A stretch of 64,000 nt of DNA from contig JAYKKI010000062.1 of the NCBI GenBank assembly GCA_039881145.1, forward strand, positions 1,433,501-1,497,500, read 5' to 3'. Under the pieces are notes generated by a model, which did not search any database, was not told the origin of the DNA, and was given only the letters and a program-made list of their open reading frames with translations. Numbering within the stretch: the first letter of the stretch is position 1; each line of letters opens with the position of its first letter. Source of the stretch: Druceiella hillmani. Lineage: Eukaryota > Arthropoda > Insecta > Lepidoptera > Hepialidae. This document shows positions 63,838 through 64,000 of this stretch, piece by piece. The position numbers and the translations under genes are program-made.

Positions 63838-64000
63838 ACTTTTGACAGAGTGTTCGTGATCATGATTCGGCTTGTTCCTTCACCACTGCCGCCCTCGCGA
63901 TGTGACGCCATGTAGTTCGGTGTTTTGCAGAGTGAGAGCAGCCATTTACACTGGAGTGCGTCGCAGATTTTATTAGATCTGTCCACCGTGTGGGAGAGCG
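63838..64000 (-). pseudogene. RTE-like reverse transcriptase C-terminus, cut by window edge
   Basis: The minus-strand reading from the right edge gives RSPTRWTDLIKSATHSSV, then CSHSAKHRTTWRHIARAAV and a stop. This follows the common C-terminal pattern of RTE-like LINE proteins: G-R-P-P-T-R-W-(S/T)-D, about 20 residues, then A..R..W. GC content is high compared with the host. A stop falls early, and only about 50 codons are visible. The rest of the element lies beyond the window. Confidence 0.65.

Overview
The window looks like a gene-poor, repeat-rich stretch of an arthropod nuclear genome, most likely an insect. It is strongly AT-rich, has several long (AT)n tracts, and contains decayed non-LTR retrotransposons (RTE-like, I-like, R1-like and Jockey-like), tRNA-derived SINEs and old dispersed repeats. 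The dispersed repeat at about 8.9-9.5 kb, and a weaker match near 49.6 kb, resemble sequences I associate with Lepidoptera. That comes from memory and I could not check it. I see no bacterial-type operons, viral genome or CRISPR array. Nearly all of the short open frames are unsupported noise.

Host gene content. The best host-gene evidence is one internal exon on the minus strand at 23416-23570. It has a consensus acceptor, a consensus donor and 51 uninterrupted codons, so much of the surrounding AT-rich DNA may be intron. I do not recognise the protein. A pair of diverged blocks about 36 kb apart (365-1690 and 36720-38650) share a possible coding tail on the minus strand.

Mobile elements. 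Two 5'-truncated LINE insertions keep both target-site duplications. One is RTE-like (20419-21175, TTA-repeat tail). The other carries an RNase H domain and is I-like (56874-58079, TAG-repeat tail that begins at its own stop codon). Older relics are an RTE-like 3' end (minus, 12844-13390), an R1-like gag (17540-18045), two copies of a Jockey-like element (28434-28950 and a rearranged copy at 52130-52660), and an RTE-like 3' end cut by the right edge (63838-64000). SINEs lie at 14.6 kb and 63.3 kb. The second sits inside a 1-kb repeat that also occurs, with the SINE body missing, at 59.2-60.1 kb.

Structural features. There is a 3.4-kb imperfect inverted repeat (18101-21540) with the RTE element nested in one arm, a fold-back element at 39.9-40.4 kb, a four-copy 171-bp tandem array (24584-25266), smaller tandem duplications, and an unusual number of near-perfect short-loop hairpins (7.1, 25.3, 36.6, 38.7, 43.3, 45.8 and 52.3 kb). 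I found no undescribed multi-gene system. The items most worth following up are the paired blocks, the large nested inverted repeat, the isolated exon and the hairpin set.
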